Source: Chloroflexota bacterium (lineage in GTDB: Bacteria; Chloroflexota; Anaerolineae; Promineifilales; Promineifilaceae). Taken from it: DNA of 64,000 nt. The stretch lies in contig JAJRYT010000151.1 of assembly GCA_024275635.1 (NCBI GenBank), positions 62,001-126,000 on the forward strand. The letters run 5' to 3'. The notes beneath the pieces were generated by a model that did no database searches, was not told the origin of the DNA, and saw nothing but the letters and a program-made list of their open reading frames with translations. Of this stretch, positions 51,063 through 60,519 are shown in pieces (the first letter of the stretch is position 1; each line of letters opens with the position of its first letter). The position numbers were made by a program, and so were the translations under genes.

Positions 51063-51088
51063 AATCGAAACGCTTTTTGTGGTGTTTT

Positions 51089-51196
51089 TAACAGTAATTG
51101 GTAATTGGTAATTGGTAATTGGTAATTGGTAATTGGTAATTGGTAATTGGTAATTGGTAATTGGTAATTGGTAATTGATCAATTACCAATTACCCT
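51089..51196. repeat. GGTAATT heptamer array with inverted end
   Basis: About eleven perfect GGTAATT units are followed by ATCAATTACCAATTACC in the opposite sense, so the end folds back. It lies between convergent ssb and the GbsR-like gene. Confidence 0.9.
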
Positions 51197-51199
51197 CAA

Positions 51200-51736
51200 T
51201 TATTGAATTTCAATTTTCGTAATCGCTTCAAAATCCAAACTTTCAGCGCTGCCCAAAATCGTTTCTAGGGCGATTTGGGCAAATTTGAAAAAGCTTTGCA
51301 AATCAGCGATGCGCTCCAGATAATATTGGGCCAATTTTAGTTCTTCGGCGGATAGCTCGCTTTCAGCTAATTGTAGTTTTTCAACACTGTCGCCTAAGAC
51401 TTGCAGCGCCAGAAGCACCTCGCGCTGCTCACGGCTGCCGAGGACATTGCGAATCACCTGCCACATATCTGATTCCGCTTTGTAATACTTTTTGCGCTCC
51501 CCGCGCACCCAGACTTCTTTAGCCATTCCCCAACGCTCCAACGCCCGCATATTCATGCTTACGGAGCCTTTACTGATTTTTAACTCGCTGGCTAAATCAT
51601 CCAGGGACATCGCCTCCGGACTTAGGAGAGCGATCCCATATAACCGTCCCATTACTTCGCTAAAGCCAAAGAAACGGGCCAGACGTCCCATTCCGGACAC
51701 AGTACTGCTGTTGACGGCAACTAAGTTTTTGTGCAT
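51200..51736 (-). CDS. GbsR/MarR-like transcriptional regulator
   Basis: A 178-residue protein with a winged helix at about residues 20-95: VMGRLYGIALLSPEAMSLDDLASELKISKGSVSMNMRALERWG and GERKKYYKAE. A helical dimerisation part follows, as in GbsR-like regulators. GAGGG precedes ATG 51736. A 24-bp perfect dyad just upstream suggests autoregulation. The regulated targets are unknown, and thiD lies next on the same strand. Confidence 0.85.
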   Translation of the reverse strand: MHKNLVAVNSSTVSGMGRLARFFGFSEVMGRLYGIALLSPEAMSLDDLASELKISKGSVSMNMRALERWGMAKEVWVRGERKKYYKAESDMWQVIRNVLGSREQREVLLALQVLGDSVEKLQLAESELSAEELKLAQYYLERIADLQSFFKFAQIALETILGSAESLDFEAITKIEIQ

Positions 51737-51746
51737 TCTATCCCTC

Positions 51747-51770
51747 TGCATTCAGAACGTTTTGAATGCA
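51747..51770 (-). promoter_or_regulatory. Dyad operator of the GbsR-like gene
   Basis: TGCATTCA and TGAATGCA are separated by eight bases, immediately upstream of the regulator's ribosome binding site. Confidence 0.6.
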
Positions 51771-51815
51771 GGGATTATAAAGAGCAAGAGGGTAGCCGGC
51801 AAGCGAGGCCGGCAT

Positions 51816-52643
51816 TTACCATTGAGCGACAGGGCCGTGTCCCGCGCCCAGTTGCCAGCCGGCGGCTTTTTGGATGGCGTGTACGGTAAATTGATGAGCC
51901 TGGCGAACGGCCGTTTCCATCCCCATTCCCCTTGCCAATAAGGCGCACACCGCCGCCGAGAGCGTGTCCCCGCTGCCATGGGTGTTTTGCGTGTCAATGT
52001 AAGGCGAGCGCATATGAATGATGTTGTCGCCGTCGTAGAAAACATCAACCATGTCGCCTTCATCACGACCGCCTTTCATAAGGACGTTTTGGGGGCCAAG
52101 CGCAGAGATGCGGCGCGCCGCTTTTTCCATTTCAGCCAGGGTGTTCACCGCCATCCCCGCCAGCAGGGCCGCTTCGGCCCGATTTGGCGTCACCAGGTCG
52201 GCCAGAGGGAACAGCCGGGTAGCGTAAACGGCCGTTACCTCTTCCGGGAACATGGCCTTTCCCTGGTGATTAACCAGCACCGGGTCTATGACCAGAAAAC
52301 CGGGGGCATATTCGTGTAGTTTAGCGGCAACGGTCTCTATGACGGCCGTCCGCCCCAGAAACCCCGTTTTAACGGCCGTTGCCCCATAGTCCGACAAGAC
52401 CGCATCCAGTTGTTGGGCCACAAAATCGGGTGGGAGGGGATGGACGGATGTGACGGCGATACTGTTTTGGGCGGTGACGGCCGTAACCACACTCATGCCA
52501 TAGACCTTCAGCGCGGCAAAAGTACGCAAATCTGCCTGCAATCCCGCCGCCCCGCCGCTGTCCGACCCGGCAATTGTCAACACCTTTGGCGGCTGAACCG
52601 GGGGCGACGATTGATGATTAATGATTGATGATCGCGTACTCAT
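51816..52643 (-). CDS. thiD: Hydroxymethylpyrimidine/phosphomethylpyrimidine kinase
   Basis: The 275-residue protein is a full ribokinase-type ThiD: VLTIAGSDSGGAAGLQADLRTF, YGMSVVTAVTAQNS, VIDPVLVNHQGKAMF, TPNRAEAALL and the anion-hole THGSGDTLSAAVCAL. It makes HMP pyrophosphate for thiamine synthesis. ATG 52643 is favoured because an intrinsic terminator lies before the longer frame's start. Its first residues after the start (RSSIINHQSS) are encoded by an ATGATTG-type repeat. Confidence 0.92.
   Translation of the reverse strand: MSTRSSIINHQSSPPVQPPKVLTIAGSDSGGAAGLQADLRTFAALKVYGMSVVTAVTAQNSIAVTSVHPLPPDFVAQQLDAVLSDYGATAVKTGFLGRTAVIETVAAKLHEYAPGFLVIDPVLVNHQGKAMFPEEVTAVYATRLFPLADLVTPNRAEAALLAGMAVNTLAEMEKAARRISALGPQNVLMKGGRDEGDMVDVFYDGDNIIHMRSPYIDTQNTHGSGDTLSAAVCALLARGMGMETAVRQAHQFTVHAIQKAAGWQLGAGHGPVAQW
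52609..52634. repeat. ATGATTG/ATGATTA units within the thiD start
   Basis: Three to four heptamers lie inside the 5' end of thiD and encode an extension of about eight residues before the conserved fold. Confidence 0.65.
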
Positions 52644-52649
52644 TTGATA

Positions 52650-52686
52650 GAAAAATAGCCATCGGTTAAAACAACCGACGGCTATC
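52650..52686 (-). terminator. Terminator of icd
   Basis: GATAGCCGTCGGTT pairs with AACCGATGGCTAT (one mismatch) around four bases and is followed by TTTTTC on the minus strand, 25 bp past the icd stop codon. Confidence 0.9.
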
Positions 52687-52710
52687 ATATTTCTGCTTTG
52701 CGTTTCGCGC

Positions 52711-53949
52711 TTACATATTAGCGACAATCGCTTGGGCATACTCGGAGCACTTCAGCTTCGTTGCCCCTTCCATCTGGCGATGCAGGTCATACGTTACTGT
52801 TTTTGCTTTCACCGTCTTTGTCATCGCTTCCACAACCATCTCGGCGGCTTCATGCCAGCCTATATATTGCAGCATCATTACGCCGCTCAAAATCAGGCTG
52901 CTGGGATTCACTTTGTCCTGGCCGGCATATTTGGGAGCCGTACCGTGTGTCGCTTCAAATAAGGCGATGCCATCGCCAATATTGGCGCCAGGAGCCATGC
53001 CCAGCCCGCCAACCTGCGCCGCCGCCGCATCACTCATGTAGTCGCCATTCAGGTTCAAGGTGGCGATAATGTCATAATCGGACGTGCGTGTCAGCAGCTG
53101 CTGCAACATATTATCAGCAATCACATCCTTGATAATGATCTTTTCGCCATTGTTGGGGTTCTTTAGCACATGCCAGGGGCCGCCATCCAGCGGTTCTGCG
53201 CCAAACTCGTCGCGGGCCAGTTCGTAGCCCCAATTCTTAAAGGCGCCTTCGGTGAACTTCATGATATTGCCCTTATGCACCAGGGCAACGCTCTTGCGGT
53301 TGGTGTCGATGGCGGCTTGAATTGCCTGACGGACTAACCGTTTCGTACCAAATTCGCTGACCGGTTTGATGCCAATAGCTGACGCCGCCCGGATGTGTTT
53401 GCCTAATTTTTCGCTAATAATCTTAATGAGTTCATTGGCCTCATCCGAATCGGCCGTCCATTCGATGCCAGAATACACATCTTCTGTGTTCTCGCGGTAA
53501 AGGACGATGTCCATCCGCTCCGGGTGCGTGACTGGGCTGGGTGTGCCTGAAATCCAGCGTACCGGGCGCACGCAGGCGTATAAATCTAATTTCTGACGCA
53601 AAGCGACGTTCAAGCTGCGAAAGCCGCCGCCAATCGGGGTGGTCAACGGCCCCTTAAGGCCGACCACATATTCACGCATGGCATCAAGTGTTTCTTCGGG
53701 CATGTAACTGCCATCATAAATTCCGGCCGCTTTTTCGCCGGCATAAATCTCCATCCAGGCCATTTTGCGCTGGCCGCCATACGCTTTTTCTACGGCCGCA
53801 TCCAAAACAAGCAGGGAAGCGGGGGTGATGTCTACGCCAATGCCATCCCCTTCGATGAAAGCGACAATGGGGTTGTCGGGCACATTTAGTTTGCCATCTG
53901 CAAAGGTAATTTTCTCACCCGCAGGTATATTTATTTTCGAGTACGCCAT
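52711..53949 (-). CDS. icd: Isocitrate dehydrogenase, NADP-type
   Basis: The 412-residue protein has the bacterial IDH motifs: [47 protein letters not shown] (substrate arginines), [31 protein letters not shown] and the coenzyme region [21 protein letters not shown]. It converts isocitrate to 2-oxoglutarate in the citric acid cycle, the substrate of the two glutamate dehydrogenases nearby. AGAGGAGA stands before the ATG. Confidence 0.95.
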   Translation of the reverse strand: MAYSKINIPAGEKITFADGKLNVPDNPIVAFIEGDGIGVDITPASLLVLDAAVEKAYGGQRKMAWMEIYAGEKAAGIYDGSYMPEETLDAMREYVVGLKGPLTTPIGGGFRSLNVALRQKLDLYACVRPVRWISGTPSPVTHPERMDIVLYRENTEDVYSGIEWTADSDEANELIKIISEKLGKHIRAASAIGIKPVSEFGTKRLVRQAIQAAIDTNRKSVALVHKGNIMKFTEGAFKNWGYELARDEFGAEPLDGGPWHVLKNPNNGEKIIIKDVIADNMLQQLLTRTSDYDIIATLNLNGDYMSDAAAAQVGGLGMAPGANIGDGIALFEATHGTAPKYAGQDKVNPSSLILSGVMMLQYIGWHEAAEMVVEAMTKTVKAKTVTYDLHRQMEGATKLKCSEYAQAIVANM

Positions 53950-54073
53950 AATATTAAATATCTCCTCTAAAGGTTGGGAATTAGTCTATGAATTGTAACA
54001 CGCCTGATTATACCGGTAATTGGGCGCGATGGGGAAAACATATGACAAATGTCAGGTGGGAAAGGTGTATGAA

Positions 54074-55606
54074 TCAGGTTCGTCTTGCGGGAGACGGCCG
54101 TTCCTTTTCCAATGATGTGGGTTGTATATGATCAAAAAGCTCTTCGCCAAGCGAATGTTCTTTATGGCGACGAGGGCGCATTAACACACGAGTAGACTTG
54201 ATGCGCGCTTCGACAATTTGGCCCCATTTGTCAGACGTAATTTTACAATGTTCAGCGCGAACTCTAGTCGTGGGCGAATCATTCGGCTGGTCATGGGCGG
54301 CAGATTCCCGATGCAGGCCTTCGAGAACAATGCCGCCCGAATCATTTCGCCGGACGCCGGTCCATTGTATTTTCTCTACTTCATCGCCAATTTCTAAAGC
54401 GTGTTTTGCTTCCCAAACGACAACCCGGGTCATGCCGGCGATGCTGTGATAAATGGGGCGGGGCAAATGGCGGTTGGTAGTCCGAACATAGCCGGCAGCG
54501 GCCAGCCAACCAAAGGCGATGCCGGCAATACTCGTTGCCAGCACATATAGTAACCAACTTCGGAGAAAGGACGTCGGTACTGGAAACCAGTCGGGCAGAC
54601 TTGAGCTATCAATCTCTAAACCGGCAGCCGCAGCATATTGTATCAACACATCTACGGCGATATTAATGACATTTGCCTCTTCCTCTGTCGCCGCGCGGGC
54701 CATGTTGCGCAGCATTTGAATAATAATGGAGAGTTCTTGTTCAGAGGTGAGATTGTCTAATTTGCTGGGTGCAAGGCCCGCTTCCACCAAAAGTGTTTCC
54801 AGGCTGTCGGTTACATCTTGGACCGCTTTTTGGGTCGTTTCTGTTGATTGACCTGGAAGCAGCGTTAATGTTTTTAAGAGATCGTCAATTTGTATCACCA
54901 AAGGTTGTTCTGGCTCGTTGGCAAAAAATCTGAGGGCGGCGTCAAATCCCCAGGGGATAAGGATTATTAAAATGAAGGGGACGATAAACATGAAGACGCC
55001 TGATGTAATTAACCCGGCTCGCAGTGGCGGGGCGATTCGCCGCCAAAAGGATTTGTGTTTGGCAATGGGCGTTGTATATTCATGATCCCGCAGCCGTCGC
55101 CAATGACGAGCGCTGGAATTGATGGGGATGAATCCGGCCAGAAAAACGGCCAACAGCAAGATAATGTTCCACCTGATTGAGACGATATTTCGCACCGTAA
55201 TGAAGGCTGCTATCGTTAAGGCCGCAGTAATAATCATCCCTATAAGAAACGATGGGTTTCGCCACCAGTTTTCTGGCGAGCGCAGGATAGCGATCCAGTT
55301 CCGGTTATCGGCGCCGCAGCGGGGGCAGTTAATGAGTGGCGGCGGATCGGCGGCGCGCCAGCGGGAAAACTGGCTGCGATCAAGGCCGGGGTAGGCGCGC
55401 ATTTGAGGGGTGACGGTACGTAGATTACGGTTGGGTTGGTAACGGAGGATTGTATCTATGAAATGATCGGGAACCAGCCGCCAGTGACGGGTGCGTTGAT
55501 CGGTACGGGTGGGGTAATCTTCAGAGACGGTAAAGAGTCCGCGACAGCAGATACATTCGACCTGCCGAGTAATGAGTGTTTCTGGAAATGACGGGAAATT
55601 TAGCAT
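54074..55606 (-). CDS. Multi-pass membrane protein with N-terminal zinc-finger-like region
   Basis: The 510-residue protein starts with two Cys pairs, CICC near residue 20 and CPRCG near 100, with about 80 residues between, perhaps a split zinc ribbon. Four membrane segments follow, with a mostly helical acidic domain between the third and fourth and a basic cytoplasmic tail. I do not recognise the family. GAGGG precedes ATG 55606, which is preferred to the ATG at 55639. No co-directional neighbour suggests a role. Confidence 0.6.
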   Translation of the reverse strand: MLNFPSFPETLITRQVECICCRGLFTVSEDYPTRTDQRTRHWRLVPDHFIDTILRYQPNRNLRTVTPQMRAYPGLDRSQFSRWRAADPPPLINCPRCGADNRNWIAILRSPENWWRNPSFLIGMIITAALTIAAFITVRNIVSIRWNIILLLAVFLAGFIPINSSARHWRRLRDHEYTTPIAKHKSFWRRIAPPLRAGLITSGVFMFIVPFILIILIPWGFDAALRFFANEPEQPLVIQIDDLLKTLTLLPGQSTETTQKAVQDVTDSLETLLVEAGLAPSKLDNLTSEQELSIIIQMLRNMARAATEEEANVINIAVDVLIQYAAAAGLEIDSSSLPDWFPVPTSFLRSWLLYVLATSIAGIAFGWLAAAGYVRTTNRHLPRPIYHSIAGMTRVVVWEAKHALEIGDEVEKIQWTGVRRNDSGGIVLEGLHRESAAHDQPNDSPTTRVRAEHCKITSDKWGQIVEARIKSTRVLMRPRRHKEHSLGEELFDHIQPTSLEKERPSPARRT

Positions 55607-55653
55607 AGCATCCCTCTCTGCCAAACGGCCGTTTTCCACCGCCGCCCAGCTAC

Positions 55654-55830
55654 TTACTGCACATACAAAATCCCGTTACTGCTGGGTTCTGTGCGACCAA
55701 TCCCTTCGTGAAACGCTACAATAGCATATACTATAAACGCGAAATGAATCAAGTGTAGAAATGTAAAATTGTTTACATTTGGTAAATATCTGAATGTGAC
55801 GACGGCAAAGAACGGTATAATTGAACACAT
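55654..55830 (-). CDS. Possible small two-helix membrane protein
   Basis: A 58-codon frame (ATG 55830) encodes two hydrophobic stretches, SIIPFFAVVTFRYL and LIHFAFIVYAIVAF, and a polar tail. It is upstream of and co-directional with the membrane-protein gene, 47 bp away. There is no good ribosome binding site and no family match that I recognise, so it may be non-coding. Confidence 0.3.
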   Translation of the reverse strand: MCSIIPFFAVVTFRYLPNVNNFTFLHLIHFAFIVYAIVAFHEGIGRTEPSSNGILYVQ

Positions 55831-55878
55831 TATTGTTAGCAGCGTCAATAGGCGCTGCCGGGCATAATGTGAGTTGTA

Positions 55879-57603
55879 ATGAGTACCTTGTCGAGATGTG
55901 CCTTTCTTCTCATTCTAAGTTTGATTGTAACGGGCTGTGACCTGGCAACAGATGTGCCAATTGGGACGGTAACGGCCGTTTTCTCCCCCCTCCCCACCCC
56001 GGTTTATACGCCGACAGCGATCATGCCCTCGCCTACGCCGCTGTCTACACCAACAGCCACCCCTTCCCCTGTGCCGCCAGACCTTTCCATCGCCTCGAAT
56101 AATTTACTTCTTTATCCGGCGCCCCAAATTTATGCCGGGGATAAAGTTACTTTCCAAATAATGCCGTTTGTTCCCAGCCAGATCAACCCCAATGATGTGA
56201 CTGTAACTGTAATTGTGGATGGGCAGACAGTAGGCGAAGCGGTTTTGAACGAGTCCAATCTGGCAGGAGATGCCTTTGGTCTGCTCAAGTGGGCCTGGGA
56301 CACTGCCAACCTGGCTGGAGAACATCAACTCCGGGTCATCCTGGATAGAAACGATACTATCCAGGTAGGGGATGAAAACGCGGGTAACAATCAGATATCC
56401 TTGCCCATAATTGTTTATGACCGGGCATTGTTGCCTGAAACTGAGACGGATGTCGTTTGGGTAACGGCCGCTACCGATTGCTGCCGTGTCCATGTAGTCA
56501 GCGGGACAGCAGCTTATCGGGATTTACCGCAATTATTGACGGCTGTGGAAACGGCCGTGCAGCAAGCAGCCGATCGTTTAGACGAATCCCCGCAGCAGCC
56601 CATAGAAATCTACTTCATCGATCGTGTCATCGGTCAGGGCGGATATGCTGGTTCCGAACTTGTTGTCTCCTACCTTGATCGTGATTATGCCGGCATTGAT
56701 TTACACCAGGTACTTGTTCATGAAACTGTACACATTATAGATCGGCAATTTGCACCGCAGCGCATTAGTTTTTTGGCAGAAGGATTGGCTGTCTGGGCCA
56801 GCGGCGGTCATTACAAACTAGATGATAGCGATCAACAAGCCGCAGCCTTACTCGAATCAGGCTTATATGTGCCCCTCGTGGAGCTTGTCAACGATTTTTA
56901 TCCGGTGCAGCATGAAATTGGATACTTAGAAGCGGCCTCGTTTGTTAATTACCTGATAGACGCGCATGGTTGGTCACGCTTTCGCGATTTTTACAGCGCG
57001 GCGACTGTGGACGATGACGTTATGCCAGCGGAAGCGCTGGATATAAACCTGCAAATTTATTACAACAAAACGCTGGCCGACATGGAAGCCGGCTGGTTGG
57101 CTTATTTAGATGAGATGGGGCGGCGTGAAACGGCCGTTACCGACCTTCAAACCACGCTCTTCCAATACAACACCATGCGTCATTATCAGCGCCTGTACGA
57201 TCCCACCGCCTACTTCCTCAACGCCTGGCTGCCCTACCCCAACGAAGTCCGCCAAAATGGCAGCCCCGCCGACCTGACCCGTCACCCCGAATCAGAAACA
57301 AACATCACCCTGGAAGTTATGCTTCAAGCCGCTAGCGAAGAACTACAAGCCGGTAACTACAACCGCACTCACGCCATCCTGGACAGCGTCGAACGAGTCC
57401 TCAACAATGACGGACTCTTTCAAGACCCATTAGCCTTAAGCTATAAAAACATCGTCAATCTGGTTACAGCCAACGATTACCAGGTGCAGCGTATTAACCT
57501 TTCAGGTGACCGTGCCGTCGTTTGGGGAACCTATGCCCACAACAACACCCTGACCAAATTGACTCTTACCCTCGATGGGCAGGGGTGGGTATTGACCAAT
57601 TAA
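55879..57603 (+). CDS. Gluzincin-type lipoprotein peptidase
   Basis: A lipoprotein signal (LSLIVTGC) leads into a Pro/Thr linker and a CARDB-like beta-sandwich at about residues 75-180 (GDKVTFQIMPFVPSQINPND). The metallopeptidase-like core carries VLVHETVHIIDRQFAPQ (HExxH) and ISFLAEGLAVWASGGHY with the distal Glu, and a helical C-terminal region of about 200 residues follows. It likely cleaves or binds proteins at the outer face of the membrane. The gene at 3833 encodes another member with a C-terminal instead of an N-terminal anchor. Confidence 0.8.
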   Translation: MSTLSRCAFLLILSLIVTGCDLATDVPIGTVTAVFSPLPTPVYTPTAIMPSPTPLSTPTATPSPVPPDLSIASNNLLLYPAPQIYAGDKVTFQIMPFVPSQINPNDVTVTVIVDGQTVGEAVLNESNLAGDAFGLLKWAWDTANLAGEHQLRVILDRNDTIQVGDENAGNNQISLPIIVYDRALLPETETDVVWVTAATDCCRVHVVSGTAAYRDLPQLLTAVETAVQQAADRLDESPQQPIEIYFIDRVIGQGGYAGSELVVSYLDRDYAGIDLHQVLVHETVHIIDRQFAPQRISFLAEGLAVWASGGHYKLDDSDQQAAALLESGLYVPLVELVNDFYPVQHEIGYLEAASFVNYLIDAHGWSRFRDFYSAATVDDDVMPAEALDINLQIYYNKTLADMEAGWLAYLDEMGRRETAVTDLQTTLFQYNTMRHYQRLYDPTAYFLNAWLPYPNEVRQNGSPADLTRHPESETNITLEVMLQAASEELQAGNYNRTHAILDSVERVLNNDGLFQDPLALSYKNIVNLVTANDYQVQRINLSGDRAVVWGTYAHNNTLTKLTLTLDGQGWVLTN

Positions 57604-57823
57604 AAATACCGCTCCCCAGGCAACAAAGCACACCAAAACCTCCGCGAACGTTAAATCTTAGGGGATGTACGCACTCAATGACTAATTTACGGATAGAGTC
57701 AAATTCTCATTATTATGACACACATATTTTAGGTGAATCAATTTTTATTTTATGCTACAATGCCAGCAGTAAAGCTTGAACAGATTTTAGAATAAGCGCT
57801 AAAATTTTGCAGTGAGGTCACCT

Positions 57824-58330
57824 ATGGTTGAAGTGGTCATTGACAGCATCCGAATTAGCCTCGTTTCGCAACATCGTATAGTGATGCTAAGAGAAATGGA
57901 CAACGATCGTCAATTGCCCATCTGGATTGGCCCTTGTGAAGCGGATGCCATTACGATTGAATTACAAGATGTAAAAGTAGCCCGCCCAGTTACCCACGAC
58001 CTTCTCAAAAACGTGATCCTTGATATGGGAGGGAAAGTTTCCCACATCTTAATCAAAGCGCTAAACGATGGCGTTTTTTATGCCAGCTTGTTCATTGATA
58101 TCAACGAACAACTCCACGAAATAGACTGCCGGTCATCAGATGCGATTGCACTGGCTGTGCGCGTCAAAGCGCCCATTTTTATCAATGATGATGTCATGGA
58201 CGAAGCTGGCATTTTGCCAGAGAAAGACATTCAGGAACAGGAACAAACTGAAGGCGAGCCAGACCCTGGCTCTTTAGATGCCTTTTCCGATTTTGTCGAT
58301 TCCCTCGATCTAGACTTTGATGATGAATGA
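57824..58330 (+). CDS. Bifunctional nuclease family protein (DUF151)
   Basis: A 168-residue protein opening VEVVIDSIRISLVSQHRIVML, then RQLPIWIGPCEADAITIELQ, RPVTHDLLKNVILDMGGKVSHILI and CRSSDAIALAVRVKAPIF, all BFN/DUF151 marks. An acidic C-terminal tail of about 40 residues follows. Plant members have DNase and RNase activity, and the bacterial role is unsettled. GAGGT precedes ATG 57824. A TGCTACAAT extended -10 box lies near 57753. It leads the dnaB-dnaD-dnaC-like cluster but has its own terminator. Confidence 0.9.
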   Translation: MVEVVIDSIRISLVSQHRIVMLREMDNDRQLPIWIGPCEADAITIELQDVKVARPVTHDLLKNVILDMGGKVSHILIKALNDGVFYASLFIDINEQLHEIDCRSSDAIALAVRVKAPIFINDDVMDEAGILPEKDIQEQEQTEGEPDPGSLDAFSDFVDSLDLDFDDE

Positions 58331-58380
58331 GTGGTGATTCGTTTCCCACACATACGCATTCTGCGCCAATCCATTAAACG

Positions 58381-58420
58381 AAAACGTGAAACGTAGTTGA
58401 ATTACGTTTCACGTTTTATA
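58381..58420 (+). terminator. Terminator after the bifunctional nuclease gene
   Basis: AAAACGTGAAACGTA pairs perfectly with its complement around seven bases, ending TTTTATATTCT, just upstream of dnaB. Confidence 0.85.
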
Positions 58421-58434
58421 TTCTACTTAATACG

Positions 58435-59774
58435 ATGAGTACGATTGAACGTCTACCTCCACACAGTATCGAAGCCGAAGAAGCGGTCCTCGGCTCATTG
58501 CTCATTGACCCGGATGCTATTTTCGAGGTCGGTAATTTTTTGCGCCCCGATGCTTTTTACCGTACTCAAAACAAGTGGATTTTTGAAGCAATTCTGGATT
58601 TGAGCGATCGTCGGGAACCGCTGGATTTGATCACGCTGACAGAAGAGCTGCGCCGTCAGGAACGGCTGGAAGAAGTCGGGGGCGAAGGCTACATCATTGG
58701 CCTCATCAACGCAGTTCCTACCTCCATTAACGCCCGTAACTACGGCAAACTGGTTGAAGCCGCCTCCCTGCGGCGCAAGATGATCTCGGCCGCGGGCACG
58801 ATTGCCAACCTGGCTTTTGACGAAGCGGAAGATGTGAACATTGTCATTGATCGGGCGGAACAAACGCTCTTTAGTATCAGCGAGGAACGCACAACCCGCG
58901 ACTTGGTCCCCATCAAACAAATTGCGCGGGAATACCTGGAACGAATTGAAGAGCTGCATGCGCGAGGCGATGATGTCATTGGCGTGCCCACCGGGTTTAC
59001 CGATCTGGATCGGCTGTTGGGCGGTTTGAATAAGTCCGATCTTATCATTGTGGCCGCACGTCCCGGTATGGGTAAAACATCCTTACAGAACGCGATGGCG
59101 TTAACGGCCGCTAACCGGTACGGCAAACGCATCGCCATGTTTAACCTGGAAATGTCCGGCGAGCAGTTAGTGCAGCGCATGATTGCCGCCGAAACGCGCA
59201 TTGATTCACAGCGGCTGCGCCGGGGCGACCTCCATGAACAAGAGTGGCCCATCTTCATGGAAGCGGTTGGCCGCCTTTCGGAAACGCGCATTTTTATTGA
59301 CGACACGCCATCCATCACGCCGATGCAGCTACGAACCAAATGCCGCCGTCTTTATGCCGAGCATGGACTGGATATGATCATGATTGATTATTTACAGTTG
59401 ATGCAAACGGAACGAGCCTCGAGTAATCGGGTGCAGGAAATCAGCGATATCTCCCGTTCGTTGAAGGGGTGGCGCGGGAATTAGACGTGCCGGTCGTGGC
59501 GGCAGCCCAGTTGAGTCGGGCCGTCGAGCAGCGTTCGGATAAACATCCCATGCTCTCCGACCTGCGTGACTCCGGCTCGATCGAGCAAGACGCCGACATC
59601 GTCATGTTTATCTACCGCGACGAATATTACAACCCCGACACCACCGAACGGCCCAACATCGCCGAACTCAACATCGCCAAACACCGCAACGGCCCCACCG
59701 GAACCGTTGACCTGTACTGGCATGGAAAACTAGCGACATTCAGGAATTTACAAAGACAAGAGATCAATCTCTAA
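58435..59774 (+). CDS. dnaB: Replicative DNA helicase DnaB, with an apparent -1 frameshift
   Basis: The N-terminal domain opens [22 protein letters not shown]. The RecA-like core has [16 protein letters not shown] (Walker A near residue 212) and [13 protein letters not shown] (Walker B). At GGGG 59466-59469 the frame ends after SLKG, and the C-terminal part continues in the -1 frame (GTG 59469) as [20 protein letters not shown] to NLQRQEINL. The two pieces together make a normal 446-residue DnaB. One missing G in a homopolymer is the simplest cause. Programmed slippage is less likely. dnaD and a dnaC-like gene follow. Confidence 0.9.
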
Positions 59775-59811
59775 TAACCAATTACCAATTATCAATTACC
59801 AATTACCAATC
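59774..59811. repeat. CAATTAC heptamers between dnaB and dnaD
   Basis: Five CAATTAC/CAATTAT units fill the whole gap and run up to the dnaD start codon, leaving no room for a ribosome binding site. Confidence 0.75.
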
Positions 59812-60519
59812 ATGAAAGGCTTCCCAGGCTTTCCGGCCGGCAAACTCCGCCTGACCCAGGTCCCCAACCTGTTCTTCAGCGATTTGCTGCCCATCATTGA
59901 CAACCTGGCCGAACTCAAAGTCACCCTCTACGCATTTTGGGCGCTGACGCAGCGCGAAGGCAAAGTGCGCTACCTGCGTCTGGCCGATTTTTTGAATGAC
60001 GCCGAGTTTGTTAAAGGGCTGGCTCCGACGACGACCCTGGCCGCCGAAGCCTTGCTCGATGGCATCGAACGGGCAGTGGCGCGGGGGACATTCCTCCATG
60101 TCAACGTAGAAAGCGCCGACGGCAAAATGGAATTGTACTTTCTCAACACAAATAAAGGCCGGGCCGCCGTCGAAGGCATTACCAAAGGGGAATGGCGGCC
60201 CAATCCTGATGAGGACGAACCGATTACGCTGCTGGTGGAACGGCCGAATATCTTCATCCTCTACGAGCAAAACATCGGCTCCCTCACCCCGCTCATCGCC
60301 GACGAACTGCGTGATGCGGAACAAACCTACCCGCTGCGCTGGATTGAAGAAGCGATTAAACTGGCAGTAGAAAACAATGCCCGCAAGTGGCGCTATATTT
60401 TAGCCATCTTGGAACGATGGCGACGAGAAGGAAAGAAAGATGGAATCGGCCGCCGAGATTCTCAAAAAGAGCTTCGCCGACAAATACCGGATGAATACAA
60501 AGACATCATCAAACGATGA
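59812..60519 (+). CDS. dnaD: DnaD domain replication protein
   Basis: A 235-residue protein with an N-terminal winged-helix-like region (about residues 10-110) and a C-terminal DnaD domain. The latter reads NIFILYEQNIGSLTPLIADE, then TYPLRWIEEAIKLAVENNAR and WRYILAILERWRREGK. DnaD-type proteins help load the replicative helicase. It lies between dnaB and the DnaC-like loader, and its 3' end overlaps the loader gene by 80 bp in another frame. Confidence 0.88.
   Translation: MKGFPGFPAGKLRLTQVPNLFFSDLLPIIDNLAELKVTLYAFWALTQREGKVRYLRLADFLNDAEFVKGLAPTTTLAAEALLDGIERAVARGTFLHVNVESADGKMELYFLNTNKGRAAVEGITKGEWRPNPDEDEPITLLVERPNIFILYEQNIGSLTPLIADELRDAEQTYPLRWIEEAIKLAVENNARKWRYILAILERWRREGKKDGIGRRDSQKELRRQIPDEYKDIIKR

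Noticed and set aside
59461-59475. Programmed -1 frameshift in dnaB as the primary reading
   Set aside because: There is no standard slippery heptamer or stimulatory structure that I can see, and a missing G in a G run explains it more simply. It is kept only as an alternative.
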